Origin: DATGPD01 sp031423015
GTDB taxonomy: Bacteria; Planctomycetota; UBA1135; UBA2386
NCBI GenBank assembly: GCA_031423015.1
Contig: JANPER010000059.1
Span: 1 to 64,000, forward strand
DNA length: 64,000 nt
Direction: 5' to 3'
This document shows positions 26,028 through 34,461 of the stretch, piece after piece (position 1 is the first letter of the stretch; each line of letters begins with the position of its first letter). The notes beneath the pieces were generated by a model that made no database searches, was not told the DNA's origin, and saw only the letters and a program-made list of their open reading frames with translations. The translations under genes were made by a program, and so were the position numbers.

Positions 26028-28619
26028 TCAGCGGTCCAGTGGCCGCGCGGGCCGCGCGCCGAGGTACTGGGAGCGCGAGTCTTTGAAGTCCTCGTAGCGC
26101 CGTTCCAGCGCGTCTGGGTTGCTGTCGAAGCTGCCGCCACGGTGAATCGACTTGTCGACGTCACCGCCGTCGCGCAGGCCCGTACCCGGGGTCGGTTGCG
26201 TCTCCTCGCTCGCATATGAGTCGAATACCCACTCCCACACGTTGCCGTAGCAGTCGTACAGCCCGAATGCGTTGGGCGCCAAGGAGCCGACGGGCCGATG
26301 CATGGGGTCCTTACTCGGACGCGCCGAGTCTTTGAGGTTCGCCGTACGCTTCAGTTCTTCTTCCAACGGCCTGCGTCCTCCAGCGTGGGCGGCGCGTTCC
26401 CATTGAACCTCGGTCGGCAGCGTCAAACCCAGCTGCTCCAGAACAAGCTTGCACTCGTCCCAGTTGATGTTCTCGACCGGGTGCCGATCGCCCAGTCGGT
26501 TGAGGCTCCGCTTTCGCCCAGTGAAGCGCTGCCACTGGCCCTGAGTGATCTCGAACTTGGAGATGAAGAACGGGTCGAGCGCCACAGTGAATGTGCCTTG
26601 TCTCCCGCCGCGAACATCGACTTTGCCCCCCGGAGTCAACACCAGGACCAGCGCGCTCCCCGGGTCGGTTGAAAGCGGCTTCTGCGCAGGCGATGTGAGC
26701 GGCTGCCCGCTGGGTAGATGCCTGAATTCCCAGAGCCCGCTCTGCGGGTCGCGCTGGATCGGCAACAGACCGAGCTGCGGCTTGATGACCAGGCCCTCGT
26801 AGAGCGGACACTCGGCCGGGTCGCGGATGGAGCTGATGGCCTTGCGCCACAGGTCTGCGGCGTCCGCGTTCTCTATGCTCAGCTGCGGCAAGAGCCGCGC
26901 TTGTGCGCGGCGGTCGCGCACTGCTGCGAGAAGGCCACCCTCCGCACCGAGGCTTCGCAGGCCATCGATGACGCTCGCGAGCCGCTGCTCGTAGTCGGTC
27001 TGCTCGTGACCCACCGCGGCGTTGGCGCGTTCCTGCGCGAGCATGCGTTTGTAGCGCGGAAGATCATCGACCATGTCTTCGGCCGTGGCGATCCAGTCGT
27101 CCATCGCCGGGACCCTCACTGGCTCAGCCGGCCAGAGCTTCTTGGCCGCCTCCAACAATCCGACATAGCGATTGTGGGCGGACTGGTTCAATGCGGCCTC
27201 GATGTCCCTGTTCTTGGCCTGGGTAATCCAGGCGGTGGCCCCAAGACTCAGCATGACGGCGAGCAGACCGAGTGAGCCCGTCCAGGCCAGGGTCCGGTTC
27301 CGCTTGAACCACTTCTTCGCCTCGGCCCAGGCACCGTGTTCGAAGGCGTCGACGACGCGGCCTTCGAGGAACGCGCGGAGATCGACGGACAACGCGAGCA
27401 TGCTCGCGTAGCGGTCCGCCGACTTGCGCGCCATCGCCTTCTCACAGATGGCCACCAACTCGGGCGGGAGGTCGGGTTGGAGCTCCGCGAGCGGATCCGG
27501 GGCCCCCAGCAGGACGCGTGCGGCCACGACCTCGGGCGAGACGCGATCCCCCGGCGCGAGGTACGGCGGTTGTCCCGACAGCAGGTGATAGAGCACCGCG
27601 CCCAATGAATAGATGTCGGCCGATGGCGTCAGCTCCGTGACGCGACCGGCGGCTTGTTCGGGCGCCATGTAAGCGGGCGTGCCCATGACCGTGCCATCCA
27701 TGGTCAGCAGCGGACTGTCGGCTGCGTCAGTCGCCGTGCTGGTGCGCTCGGTATGCACTGAACTGATCGGCTCACTGATGGCCGGCGTGACCGCATGCGC
27801 CGCCTCACCCGACAGGACCTTGGCGACGCCCCAGTCGACGACATACACCTCACCGAAGCGGCCGGTCATCACGTTCGACGGCTTCAGGTCTCGATGGATC
27901 ACCCCCTTCGAGTGCGCGAATGCCATCGCCTCGCATACGCGCAACAGCACTCCGAGGACTCGGGTCAGGGTCCATCCCTCGTGCTGGTCGCGCGCCAGCT
28001 TGATGACTTCGCGTAGATCCCGCCCCTGGATCAAGCGCATCGTGAAGAACGCGCGTGCTTGGGCGTCGATGCCGATGTCGTGCAGCGGCACGATGGCCGG
28101 GTGCTCGAGCTGGCCGGTGACTTGGGCTTCCTCGAGAAAGCGTGCGAGCGTGACGCGCGCCGAAGGCGTCACGTCGCTCAACGAGGTCTGCGCCACCTTC
28201 ATCGCCAGGTGGCGCCGCAGGTCCCGGTCCCAGGTCTTGTAGACGGTTCCCATGCCGCCTCGGCCCAGCTCACCTTCCGACTCGTAACGGGATGCGTCCG
28301 CCGACCGCCGGCTGAGCCGCTGCAGCAGGTTGTCCGGCGCTTGGTTGGACAATGAGTGCCGCGGGCTCCTCGTCAGATCGATGTCCTCGCGCGCCAGCTC
28401 CTCGAACTGCAGCGCGAGCCCCGGAGTGGTGACGTCACTGGTCTGTCGCACTCCCTGGAACTCATTCCAAGCGGCTTGCAGGTCCGACCTGAGTTCCGGG
28501 TGGGCCTGACACAGCGCCAGGAAACGGCCCAGCAGGTCCTTGGAACCGGGTTTTAGCAGCGCCGCAAAGAGTGCGTTCGCCTGGGTCGAAGGGGACCCCG
28601 CGCTCATAGACCAATGCAC
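26028..28619 (-). CDS. Membrane Ser/Thr protein kinase (DWG variant) with FGE/SUMF1-like domain
   Basis: A 863-residue protein from GTG 28619, or 859 from ATG 28607. Numbered from the Met: GRGGMGTVY, Lys137, HRDLKPSN with Asp240, and DWG at 258-260 instead of DFG, then GTPAYMAPEQAAG. A membrane helix lies near 475-495, then helices, linker GLVIKPQLGLLPI and a C-terminal FGE-like domain (EVQWERAAHAGG, LYDCYGNVWEWVFDSY, IHRGGSFDSNPD). A TACACT box 8 nt upstream favours the GTG start. No sigma gene is adjacent; the divergent neighbour is DUF2238. Confidence 0.86.
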   Translation of the reverse strand: MHWSMSAGSPSTQANALFAALLKPGSKDLLGRFLALCQAHPELRSDLQAAWNEFQGVRQTSDVTTPGLALQFEELAREDIDLTRSPRHSLSNQAPDNLLQRLSRRSADASRYESEGELGRGGMGTVYKTWDRDLRRHLAMKVAQTSLSDVTPSARVTLARFLEEAQVTGQLEHPAIVPLHDIGIDAQARAFFTMRLIQGRDLREVIKLARDQHEGWTLTRVLGVLLRVCEAMAFAHSKGVIHRDLKPSNVMTGRFGEVYVVDWGVAKVLSGEAAHAVTPAISEPISSVHTERTSTATDAADSPLLTMDGTVMGTPAYMAPEQAAGRVTELTPSADIYSLGAVLYHLLSGQPPYLAPGDRVSPEVVAARVLLGAPDPLAELQPDLPPELVAICEKAMARKSADRYASMLALSVDLRAFLEGRVVDAFEHGAWAEAKKWFKRNRTLAWTGSLGLLAVMLSLGATAWITQAKNRDIEAALNQSAHNRYVGLLEAAKKLWPAEPVRVPAMDDWIATAEDMVDDLPRYKRMLAQERANAAVGHEQTDYEQRLASVIDGLRSLGAEGGLLAAVRDRRAQARLLPQLSIENADAADLWRKAISSIRDPAECPLYEGLVIKPQLGLLPIQRDPQSGLWEFRHLPSGQPLTSPAQKPLSTDPGSALVLVLTPGGKVDVRGGRQGTFTVALDPFFISKFEITQGQWQRFTGRKRSLNRLGDRHPVENINWDECKLVLEQLGLTLPTEVQWERAAHAGGRRPLEEELKRTANLKDSARPSKDPMHRPVGSLAPNAFGLYDCYGNVWEWVFDSYASEETQPTPGTGLRDGGDVDKSIHRGGSFDSNPDALERRYEDFKDSRSQYLGARPARPLDR

Positions 28620-28627
28620 ATGCGGCG

Positions 28628-28633
28628 AGTGTA
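28628..28633 (-). promoter_or_regulatory. -10 box TACACT for the DWG kinase
   Basis: Minus-strand TACACT lies 8 nt before GTG 28619, which is in frame with ATG 28607. Confidence 0.4.
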
Positions 28634-28953
28634 GCACTCGCTGATCCGGACTCTGTGTTGCCCACCCGAGGGCAGGTACCAAGACCTTCGGTTCCACCGG
28701 CGGGAAGCGAGCCAGCACGTGATCCACGAGGGACACGGATGGTGTGCCTAACCGAGACGGAGACGGGCGTAGTCCGGGGTCCCCAGGACGAGCTCGATGG
28801 ATTTGAGAAGCGGTGCGGCGCGAGGGCGACCCAGCCGTGGCCGAACAGGCACAGGCGCAGTTGGATACGGTCGTGGAGCTGCCAGGCGAAACGTGCGCGT
28901 GGGCATCGCGACAGAACACACCGCCGACACGCGCCAGCCAAGCCTCATCGGGA
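28634..28953. other. Divergent intergenic region, possibly with a degraded gene piece
   Basis: No intact gene lies here. On the minus strand RIQLRLCLFGHGWVALAPHR and, in another frame, KSIELVLGTPDYARLRLG look protein-like and would be continuous after one frameshift near 28800. They faintly recall the N-terminus of AlkA-like DNA glycosylases, but too little is present to assign. Confidence 0.25.
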
Positions 28954-28959
28954 TAGGCT
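28954..28959 (+). promoter_or_regulatory. -10 box TAGGCT for the DUF2238 gene
   Basis: TAGGCT ends 6 nt before GTG 28966. Confidence 0.4.
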
Positions 28960-28965
28960 CGGGCG

Positions 28966-29688
28966 GTGCTGATTCCCCACCGTCGATACTTGGCGATCCT
29001 CGCCGTGCTGTTCGGTCTGTGGTGGATCGTGCTGGCGATCCACCCGCTCGATCGAAGCGCCTGGATGATGGAGAACTCGGTCTGCCTCGCGGGCATTGCT
29101 TGCATCGCGGCGTTGCATCGCCGCCTGCTGCTGTCACGCGTCTCCTACACCCTGATCTTCGTCTTCTCGTGCCTGCACCTCGTGGGCGCGCACTACACGT
29201 ACTCGATGGTGCCCTACGACGCGTGGTACGAGAGCTTGACGGGAAGCACGTTCAACAGCCTCGTCGGTTGGCAGCGGAACAACTTCGACCGCGTCCTACA
29301 TTTTTTGTACGGCCTGTGCCTCGCCTATCCCATCCGCGAACTGTTCCTGCGCGTGGTCAACGTGCGCGGCTTCTGGGGCTACTTCCTGCCGCTCGACCTG
29401 ACGATGTCGACGTCGATGCTCTTCGAACTGCTCGAGTGGGCCACGGTCGTCGTCTTCAGCAGCGATCTCAGCCAGTCCTATCTCGGCACGCAGGGCGACG
29501 AGTGGGATGCACACAAGGACATGGCACTGGCGAGCCTTGGCGCCGTCATCACGATGGGCATCACCGGCGTCGTGAACTGGCGTTTCCAGCGCGACTTCGC
29601 CAGGGAGTGGGGGGAGAGCCTCCGTGTGAAACACAAGGCCCCGCTCGGGGAGGATTCTCTGGCCCGCATGGCCAAGAAGCCGAAGTGA
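28966..29688 (+). CDS. DUF2238 (YjdF-like) integral membrane protein
   Basis: A 240-residue protein with about seven hydrophobic helices. The conserved blocks are GAHYTYSMVPYDAW, NNFDRVLHFLYGLCLAYPIR, SMLFELLEWATVV and YLGTQGDEWDAHKDMALASL, all diagnostic for DUF2238. The acidic/His-rich cytoplasmic or periplasmic loops may bind a metal, but the function is unknown. The start is GTG 28966. It is divergent from the DWG kinase. Confidence 0.88.
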   Translation: MLIPHRRYLAILAVLFGLWWIVLAIHPLDRSAWMMENSVCLAGIACIAALHRRLLLSRVSYTLIFVFSCLHLVGAHYTYSMVPYDAWYESLTGSTFNSLVGWQRNNFDRVLHFLYGLCLAYPIRELFLRVVNVRGFWGYFLPLDLTMSTSMLFELLEWATVVVFSSDLSQSYLGTQGDEWDAHKDMALASLGAVITMGITGVVNWRFQRDFAREWGESLRVKHKAPLGEDSLARMAKKPK

Positions 29689-29706
29689 GTGAGACTAGGG
29701 CCTTGG

Positions 29707-29923
29707 TTATTGCAGCGCCTCGTCGACCACCTCGATCACCCGCCGTGGCCAGGGAGGTTTCCCGCCGGTTGAGCCGCTGCAACAGGTTATCCGGCGCATG
29801 ATCGGGCCACGGTGGCCTCACCCGGTTCGTCAGTTTGATGTCCTCGCGAGCAAGCTCCTCGAACTGCAGCGCGAACCCCGGTGTCGTGACGTCACTGGCC
29901 TGTCGCACTCCCTGGAACTCATT
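29707..29923 (-). pseudogene. Shards: N-terminal piece of a kinase paralogue plus an unrelated tail
   Basis: Between 29756 and 29923 the minus strand reads NEFQGVRQASDVTTPGFALQ and ELAREDIKLT to NLLQRLNRRE, matching residues about 48-101 of the DWG kinase (NEFQGVRQTSDVTTPGLALQ) with several substitutions. It therefore comes from a paralogue. Similarity stops sharply at both ends. Positions 29707-29755 encode WPRRVIEVVDEALQ and a stop, perhaps the tail of a third gene. No kinase catalytic part is present. Confidence 0.6.
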
Positions 29924-30472
29924 GACAACGCTGAATCTGCGGTGAAGGTCACCGCCGCGCCGGCCACCCTGTGGCCCCGTGTGTCGACGACCGACACCAA
30001 GATCGGCACCGGCCGGGCCAAGCGCACGTCGCCGAGGTCGCGCGTCGCCTCGCCACGCGGCACCGACAAGGCTGCGTTGGCCCGGTCAGGCGCGTGGAAC
30101 GTGATCGCCATCCCAAAGGGTGAGGTGTCCGGCGGCGGCGCAAAGACGAAGCTGCCATCCGCCGCCGAGGTGGTGGTGAGCGGCTGCTTCGCGACTCGCT
30201 GCCACGCCGCGAGTTCGTCGGGAGTTGCTGGGAACGGTTGCTGCCAGCGCGCATCGATCGCGCAGCCGCCGATCGGTGCGCCCGACTCGCGCGCGACGCA
30301 ACGTCCGTGCAGGCCGCGGCGCGGCTCGACGATCTCGACACGGATGGGGCTGGCGTCGGCCACGATCGCAGTGGTGCTGGCTGCCGGCGCCATCGTGCTC
30401 GCTGGCACGCTGAGGCTCACCGAGGCCGGTAGCGCGACGAGGTCGATCGGCACTCGCCGCGTCGCGTAGAAC
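29924..30472 (-). pseudogene. Shard with two carboxypeptidase-regulatory-like domains
   Basis: About 180 residues without start or stop: GRCVARESGAPIGGCAIDA then TTSAADGSFVFAPPPD, and a second unit PILVSVVDTRGHRVAGAAVT. This is the beta-sandwich pattern of CarboxypepD_reg-like repeats in secreted proteins. Upstream it abuts a truncated methyltransferase (junction near 30473); downstream it abuts the kinase shard (near 29924). A similar but different shard lies at 19788-20038. Confidence 0.55.
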
Positions 30473-31135
30473 GCCACACATGCGCTCGGCCGCCTCGCGG
30501 CTCGGCGCCCAGTAGGTGATGTGCGGGTCGATCGCACCGTGGAAGATGCCGTAGCTGACGTTCTCGACGGAGAGATCGCACGAGCAGCCGAAGACGAAGC
30601 GCCCGGACGGCTTCAAGCAGCGGCGAATACTTTCGAGCGCGCGCACGGGGTCGCTCAGGTGCTGCAGCAGGTTGCAGCAGTAGGCGAGATCGAACTCCCC
30701 GGGCATGCGATCGCCGAGTTCGTACACGGTGCAGCGTCGCTTCTCCACCCTTGATGCGTAGACCTCATGCGCGAGCGCGAACCCGGCTTCGAGTTCTTCC
30801 CAGTCGATCCGCTCGAGTTCTGCAGCCGTGTGCCGGGCGCGCAACTCTTCGCGGTACCAGGCAGGGAAGTCGTGATCCAACACGTGCTGCAGGTCGAGCG
30901 CCACGACGAGATCCGCGCCAAGATTCTCGAAGTGGAACGCGAACTGTCCGTTCGATGCGCCGACGTCGATCACCCGCATGCCCGCCAGCGACGCCGGAAA
31001 ACCGAACTCCGGCACGAACGGTCGCATGTCGAAGTAGCCCGGTGTCTCGACTCCCTCGGCGAGTTCGAGCGTGTGGTACCAGATCGGCACCTCGGCGATC
31101 CTCCGCGCCAACTCATGCCGAGCCATCCGCATCAT
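30473..31135 (-). pseudogene. C-terminally truncated SAM-dependent methyltransferase (CmoB/DUF1698-like)
   Basis: About 221 residues remain. They contain IWYHTLELAEGVETPGYFDM, the SAM-binding motif VIDVGASNGQFAFHFENLGA with acidic VVALDLQ, and CCNLLQHLSDPVRALESIRR. It resembles CmoB-type tRNA or small-molecule methyltransferases. After REAAERMC the sequence changes to an unrelated shard, so the last 30-60 residues are missing. ATG 31135 follows a TATAGT box by 7 nt. It is divergent from the radical SAM gene at 31446. Confidence 0.65.
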
Positions 31136-31142
31136 CGCCGAA

Positions 31143-31148
31143 ACTATA
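31143..31148 (-). promoter_or_regulatory. -10 box TATAGT for the methyltransferase
   Basis: Minus-strand TATAGT, the best match to TATAAT among the boxes listed here, lies 7 nt before ATG 31135. Confidence 0.45.
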
Positions 31149-31431
31149 GCCGACCGATCCGCAGTGATCGTCGAGGCCACGGCGTGCGCGCGGCGACTTG
31201 TTACGCTGAGAGAGGGGGCCGCTGAACGTCGTGCCGAAAGAACTCGGTGCGCGCGCCGCCCGCAAGTGGCGCGCCGTGGGGACGCGGTGTGTCGACGACG
31301 TCGGCGTCAGCAGTTGTCGGCGACGTCGAGCCATCGCTGCTATTCTGTGCCCGATCAGCCATGCCTACTCCCCCGCATCGAGGCTGGCGCGCATTGGCGC
31401 GGCATTCACTCTAGTCACCACCGCCGAGCCT
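31149..31431. promoter_or_regulatory. Divergent intergenic region before the radical SAM gene
   Basis: No supported gene. TATTCT at 31341-31346 could be a plus-strand -10 box. A 17-residue ORF at 31361-31414 (MPTPPHRGWRALARHSL) lies before the radical SAM gene without a ribosome-binding site and is probably chance. Confidence 0.3.
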
Positions 31432-31441
31432 GAGGAGGAGG
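31432..31441 (+). promoter_or_regulatory. Strong Shine-Dalgarno preceding an ATT start
   Basis: GAGGAGGAGG lies 4 nt before ATT 31446 (AGGAGG at 31433-31438 gives 7 nt). An in-frame TGA at 31431 overlaps its first base and excludes any earlier start. Confidence 0.6.
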
Positions 31442-31445
31442 ACCC

Positions 31446-33674
31446 ATTCACGACGCACGACCCCACCTCGCCCGTACAAGAACGAGTCGGCAGCTCCCGG
31501 CCGACCACGCGTCGGCAAAGGCGGAGAACAGTCGCCTCCTTCGCGAAGACGTGGCGGCGCGCCGCACCACGTACCGCGGACTGCCCGAGGTCGTCACCCT
31601 CAACCACTCGGACATCTGCAATCTGCGCTGCATCATGTGCCAGCGCAGCCTCGGTCAGGGCAAGCACCGGCTCGACGAACGGGTGCTGGAGCACGTCACG
31701 CGCGAACTGTTCCCAACCGCACGCAAGGCGGTCCTGACGACTGCGGGCGGGGACCCATTGGCCGTCGACTTCGAGTTCATGCTCGAGAGGGCCCTTCGCT
31801 TCGACGTGCGCCTCGACGTCGTCACCAACGGGCTCCTGCTCTCGCGCGAAACGTACCGGCACGCCCGCCCCGTACTCGATCACCTGAACGTGTCGCTCGA
31901 CAGCCACGTGCCGGCGGTCTACGAGCGGATCCGCGCCGGATCCTCGTTCGACCGCGTGTGGCGCAACCTCGAACATCTGGCGCAGGAGCGCCGTGCAGCA
32001 CCCGACGACGTGCTGTTCTCGATCAGCGCCGTCGTGATGAAGTCGAACCTGCCACACCTCGCCGATTTCATCCGCGCGGTGCAGCCGCTGCGGCCCGACG
32101 GCATCGTGCTGCAACAGTTGCGGCACGAGGAGAAGCCGACGCTGGACGAAGAACCGAGCGGCACCTTCTCCGCCGACGAGATTCGTCACTACCTCGACGC
32201 CGCCGTGCGCACCGCGCAAGCCGTTGGCGCCAACCTGTTCCTGAGCGAGTTCCGTCGGCCCAACGTCCTGTCGTCGCCACCGCGAGCGAAGATCCCGATG
32301 ACGCTCGAGGGTCACGGTCTGTGCTGGTTCCTCGCCCAGAACTTCAACGTGATGTACACGGGCGAAGTCTTCCCGTGCTGCATTCCGACCGACTTCTGTC
32401 TCGGCGATGTGCGCTACGAAGACCCGGTCGAGATCTGGAACGGCGAACCGTTCCGCCGGCTGCGCAGCGAGCATCTGACTGGCAGAGGCAACTTGTTCTG
32501 CTCGGGCTGCATGCACGCGCCGCACCTCGCGGCCGACCCTGACGAGGAACGGGTTGCGGCGGAACGCCTGCGGCGCGCCAAGTCCTTCGAGGCCGAGAGC
32601 GAGCGGCGGCGGGCGATCGAAGACCTGCACCGCCGACCGATCTACGCGGCTGACCTACCGCTCGTCGGGCGCTGCGATGGTGGTTTCATCGACTCGCGGC
32701 CTTGTGTGCACGTGGCGACGGAGTGGGTCGGTGTGGACACGGCGGTCCGCACGCAGGCGGGCGTGCTCGCCATCCGCGCTGGACTGCTCGAGGAGCGCTG
32801 TGCCAACGCCGCGCCGGGGCAGCGCGTGGATCTCACGGCATTCGCTGGCGGCAAGCAGGGGACGTGCATGCATGCGCTCGCGGACGGCGCGACCTTGATC
32901 GGGTTCGAACAAGGAGGTGCGTTGCTGCGCGTCGATGGCACGTCGATCCACCGCGTGCTCGAGCTGTCCGACATCCGCTCGTTCGTCCGCACAGCCGGCG
33001 TGGCCACCGCGCGCGATGGCTCAATCTGGGTCGGCGAGTACGGCGTCTTCCCCGGCGCGCGGTGCGCATGGCTGTATCGCAGCACGGACGGTGGACGCAC
33101 GTTCGCCGCCGTCACCCGCTTCGCCGAAGCCCGCCACGTCCATCGGGTGCTTGCACTGGCCGACGGTGCGATCGCCGTCACGACGGGCGACCTCGCCGCA
33201 GAACGCCGCCTCTACCGAGGCGACGGATCGAGCGACTTCACGTGCGTGTCACCCGGCTGGTCGGGTTTCTTCGCGGCGCTCGAGCGGGACGGCGCATGCC
33301 ACTTCGGTACCGAGCTGATGCACCGCAACGGACTCCTGATCTACCCGCGGGGCCTCGACGCAACACCCGAGTATCGCCCGTTCCCCGATGCACTCGACCT
33401 GCAAGTGCGGAGCATCACCGCGCTCGACGACGGCACGCTGCTGGCGTTGCTCGGCATGGACCTCGATCTGGTCGAACAACGCGCCGGCCGACGACCGACG
33501 CTGCTCGCCTCCGACGATGGCGGCCACCGCTGGAGCGTCGTGCACCGCTTCGCCGAGGACTGGAGCGACGAACCGGAAGACCTCATCCCGCTCACTGGGG
33601 GGCGGGTCTGGGCCATCGGCCCCGACACCAACCACACGCTCGACCTCGCCGTCCGCGGTGGGCTGAGCTTCTGA
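31446..33674 (+). CDS. Radical SAM/SPASM-like protein fused to a C-terminal beta-propeller
   Basis: A 742-residue protein from ATT 31446 (707 from GTG 31551). The only in-frame start options are these two, and ATT alone has a strong ribosome-binding site. Residues about 20-40 (AKAENSRLLREDVAA) form a helix before the radical SAM core, whose cluster motif is CNLRCIMC (Cys58, 62, 65). A C-terminal auxiliary-cluster region has Cys at 293, 311, 312, 318, 352 and 355 (CCIPTDFC, FCSGC), as in SPASM/twitch proteins. Residues about 390-742 have BNR/propeller-like repeats (YRSTDGGRTF, LASDDGGHRWSVVHRF). The reaction is unknown. A truncated methyltransferase is divergent. Confidence 0.82.
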   Translation: MHDARPHLARTRTSRQLPADHASAKAENSRLLREDVAARRTTYRGLPEVVTLNHSDICNLRCIMCQRSLGQGKHRLDERVLEHVTRELFPTARKAVLTTAGGDPLAVDFEFMLERALRFDVRLDVVTNGLLLSRETYRHARPVLDHLNVSLDSHVPAVYERIRAGSSFDRVWRNLEHLAQERRAAPDDVLFSISAVVMKSNLPHLADFIRAVQPLRPDGIVLQQLRHEEKPTLDEEPSGTFSADEIRHYLDAAVRTAQAVGANLFLSEFRRPNVLSSPPRAKIPMTLEGHGLCWFLAQNFNVMYTGEVFPCCIPTDFCLGDVRYEDPVEIWNGEPFRRLRSEHLTGRGNLFCSGCMHAPHLAADPDEERVAAERLRRAKSFEAESERRRAIEDLHRRPIYAADLPLVGRCDGGFIDSRPCVHVATEWVGVDTAVRTQAGVLAIRAGLLEERCANAAPGQRVDLTAFAGGKQGTCMHALADGATLIGFEQGGALLRVDGTSIHRVLELSDIRSFVRTAGVATARDGSIWVGEYGVFPGARCAWLYRSTDGGRTFAAVTRFAEARHVHRVLALADGAIAVTTGDLAAERRLYRGDGSSDFTCVSPGWSGFFAALERDGACHFGTELMHRNGLLIYPRGLDATPEYRPFPDALDLQVRSITALDDGTLLALLGMDLDLVEQRAGRRPTLLASDDGGHRWSVVHRFAEDWSDEPEDLIPLTGGRVWAIGPDTNHTLDLAVRGGLSF

Positions 33675-33704
33675 GACGCGTGTACTTGATCGAAGTCCTC
33701 CAGC

Positions 33705-33897
33705 ATCCGCGATCCGTCCGCCGCGGGCGGTGTGCGGGTCCAAACCTGGACCTACCCGACCTCGACCGACTGCATCCAGTGCCACACCGCCGCCGCCGGG
33801 CACGTGCTCGGGCTGAACACGCCGCAGTTCAATCGGCCGCTGCGGCCGACGCCGATCAACCAGCTCGATCTGCTGGCACACATGGGGTACCTCGACC
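33705..33897 (+). pseudogene. Cytochrome c-domain shard
   Basis: About 63 residues: VQTWTYPTSTDCIQCHTAAA with a complete heme motif CIQCH, then GHVLGLNTPQFNR and INQLDLLAHMGYLD. This is the first heme region of the dehydrogenase/cytochrome c architecture whose ends are seen in the shard at 19513. It has no start or stop and similarity ends near 33897. It is a remnant or an assembly insert. Confidence 0.6.
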
Positions 33898-33904
33898 AGT
33901 CGAT

Positions 33905-34442
33905 CGGCACTCAGATTGCCGACCTTGCCGCGCAGCTCGCCGTCGCTGTACGCCGCAAGGCCGAACGTACCGACGCGCGTGCCGTAGGCCGGACCACTGC
34001 GCAGCAAAATAGCGCCGTAGTCGTAGTCGCTGTTGCGGCTCGTGATCCAACCGACGACCGAACGCAGGTCGCTCTGCGTCGAGCGGAGGTAGGGCTCGGC
34101 CGCGCCGTTGCGCCCCGGGATCACGGTAATGCTGCGCGCAAAGCCGCCGTGGTCGTGGATGAACACGCAGTGCCCCGCCGTCACTACCAAGCGTGGGCCT
34201 GCGAGCCACCCGGTGCCAATCCAGCGCATACTGTCGGCCGCGGTGATCAGCAGGGAGCAGATCGAACGCCACGGAACGGCGCGGGAACTCGAGAATCGCG
34301 TGCGGATCGATGGGGATCGACTGCACAGACTCCTGAGTGAACGTCCGCGCGGAGCGATGACCGCCAAACAACGACGTCAAGACCGCCATGCGACCGGCTG
34401 CTCCCGTGCGCCGGCCGTCGAGCAGGCTCGAACGCGGCACGA
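33905..34442 (-). pseudogene. Trypsin/V8-like serine protease fragment, frameshifted and lacking the catalytic Ser
   Basis: From GTG near 34440 the minus strand reads a propeptide-like segment (ARTFTQESVQSIPIDPHAIL). After a one-base shift near 34275 it reads PWRSICSLLITA, GTGWLAGPRLVVTAGHCVF (catalytic His) and SRNSDYDYGAILL (catalytic Asp), resembling glutamyl-endopeptidase/V8-type proteases. The sequence ends at LRGKVGNLS before the GDSGG region, so the protein could not be active. Confidence 0.65.
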
Positions 34443-34461
34443 ACGTGCTAGCCGCGCCGCG

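Noticed and set aside
28735..28890. AlkA-like DNA glycosylase fragment
   Set aside because: The resemblance rests on about 20 residues and one assumed frameshift; not enough to call a gene.
31361..31414. 17-residue ORF MPTPPHRGWRALARHSL before the radical SAM gene as a RiPP precursor
   Set aside because: No ribosome-binding site, no leader/core organisation, and only chance support. I would reconsider if conserved next to homologous radical SAM genes.
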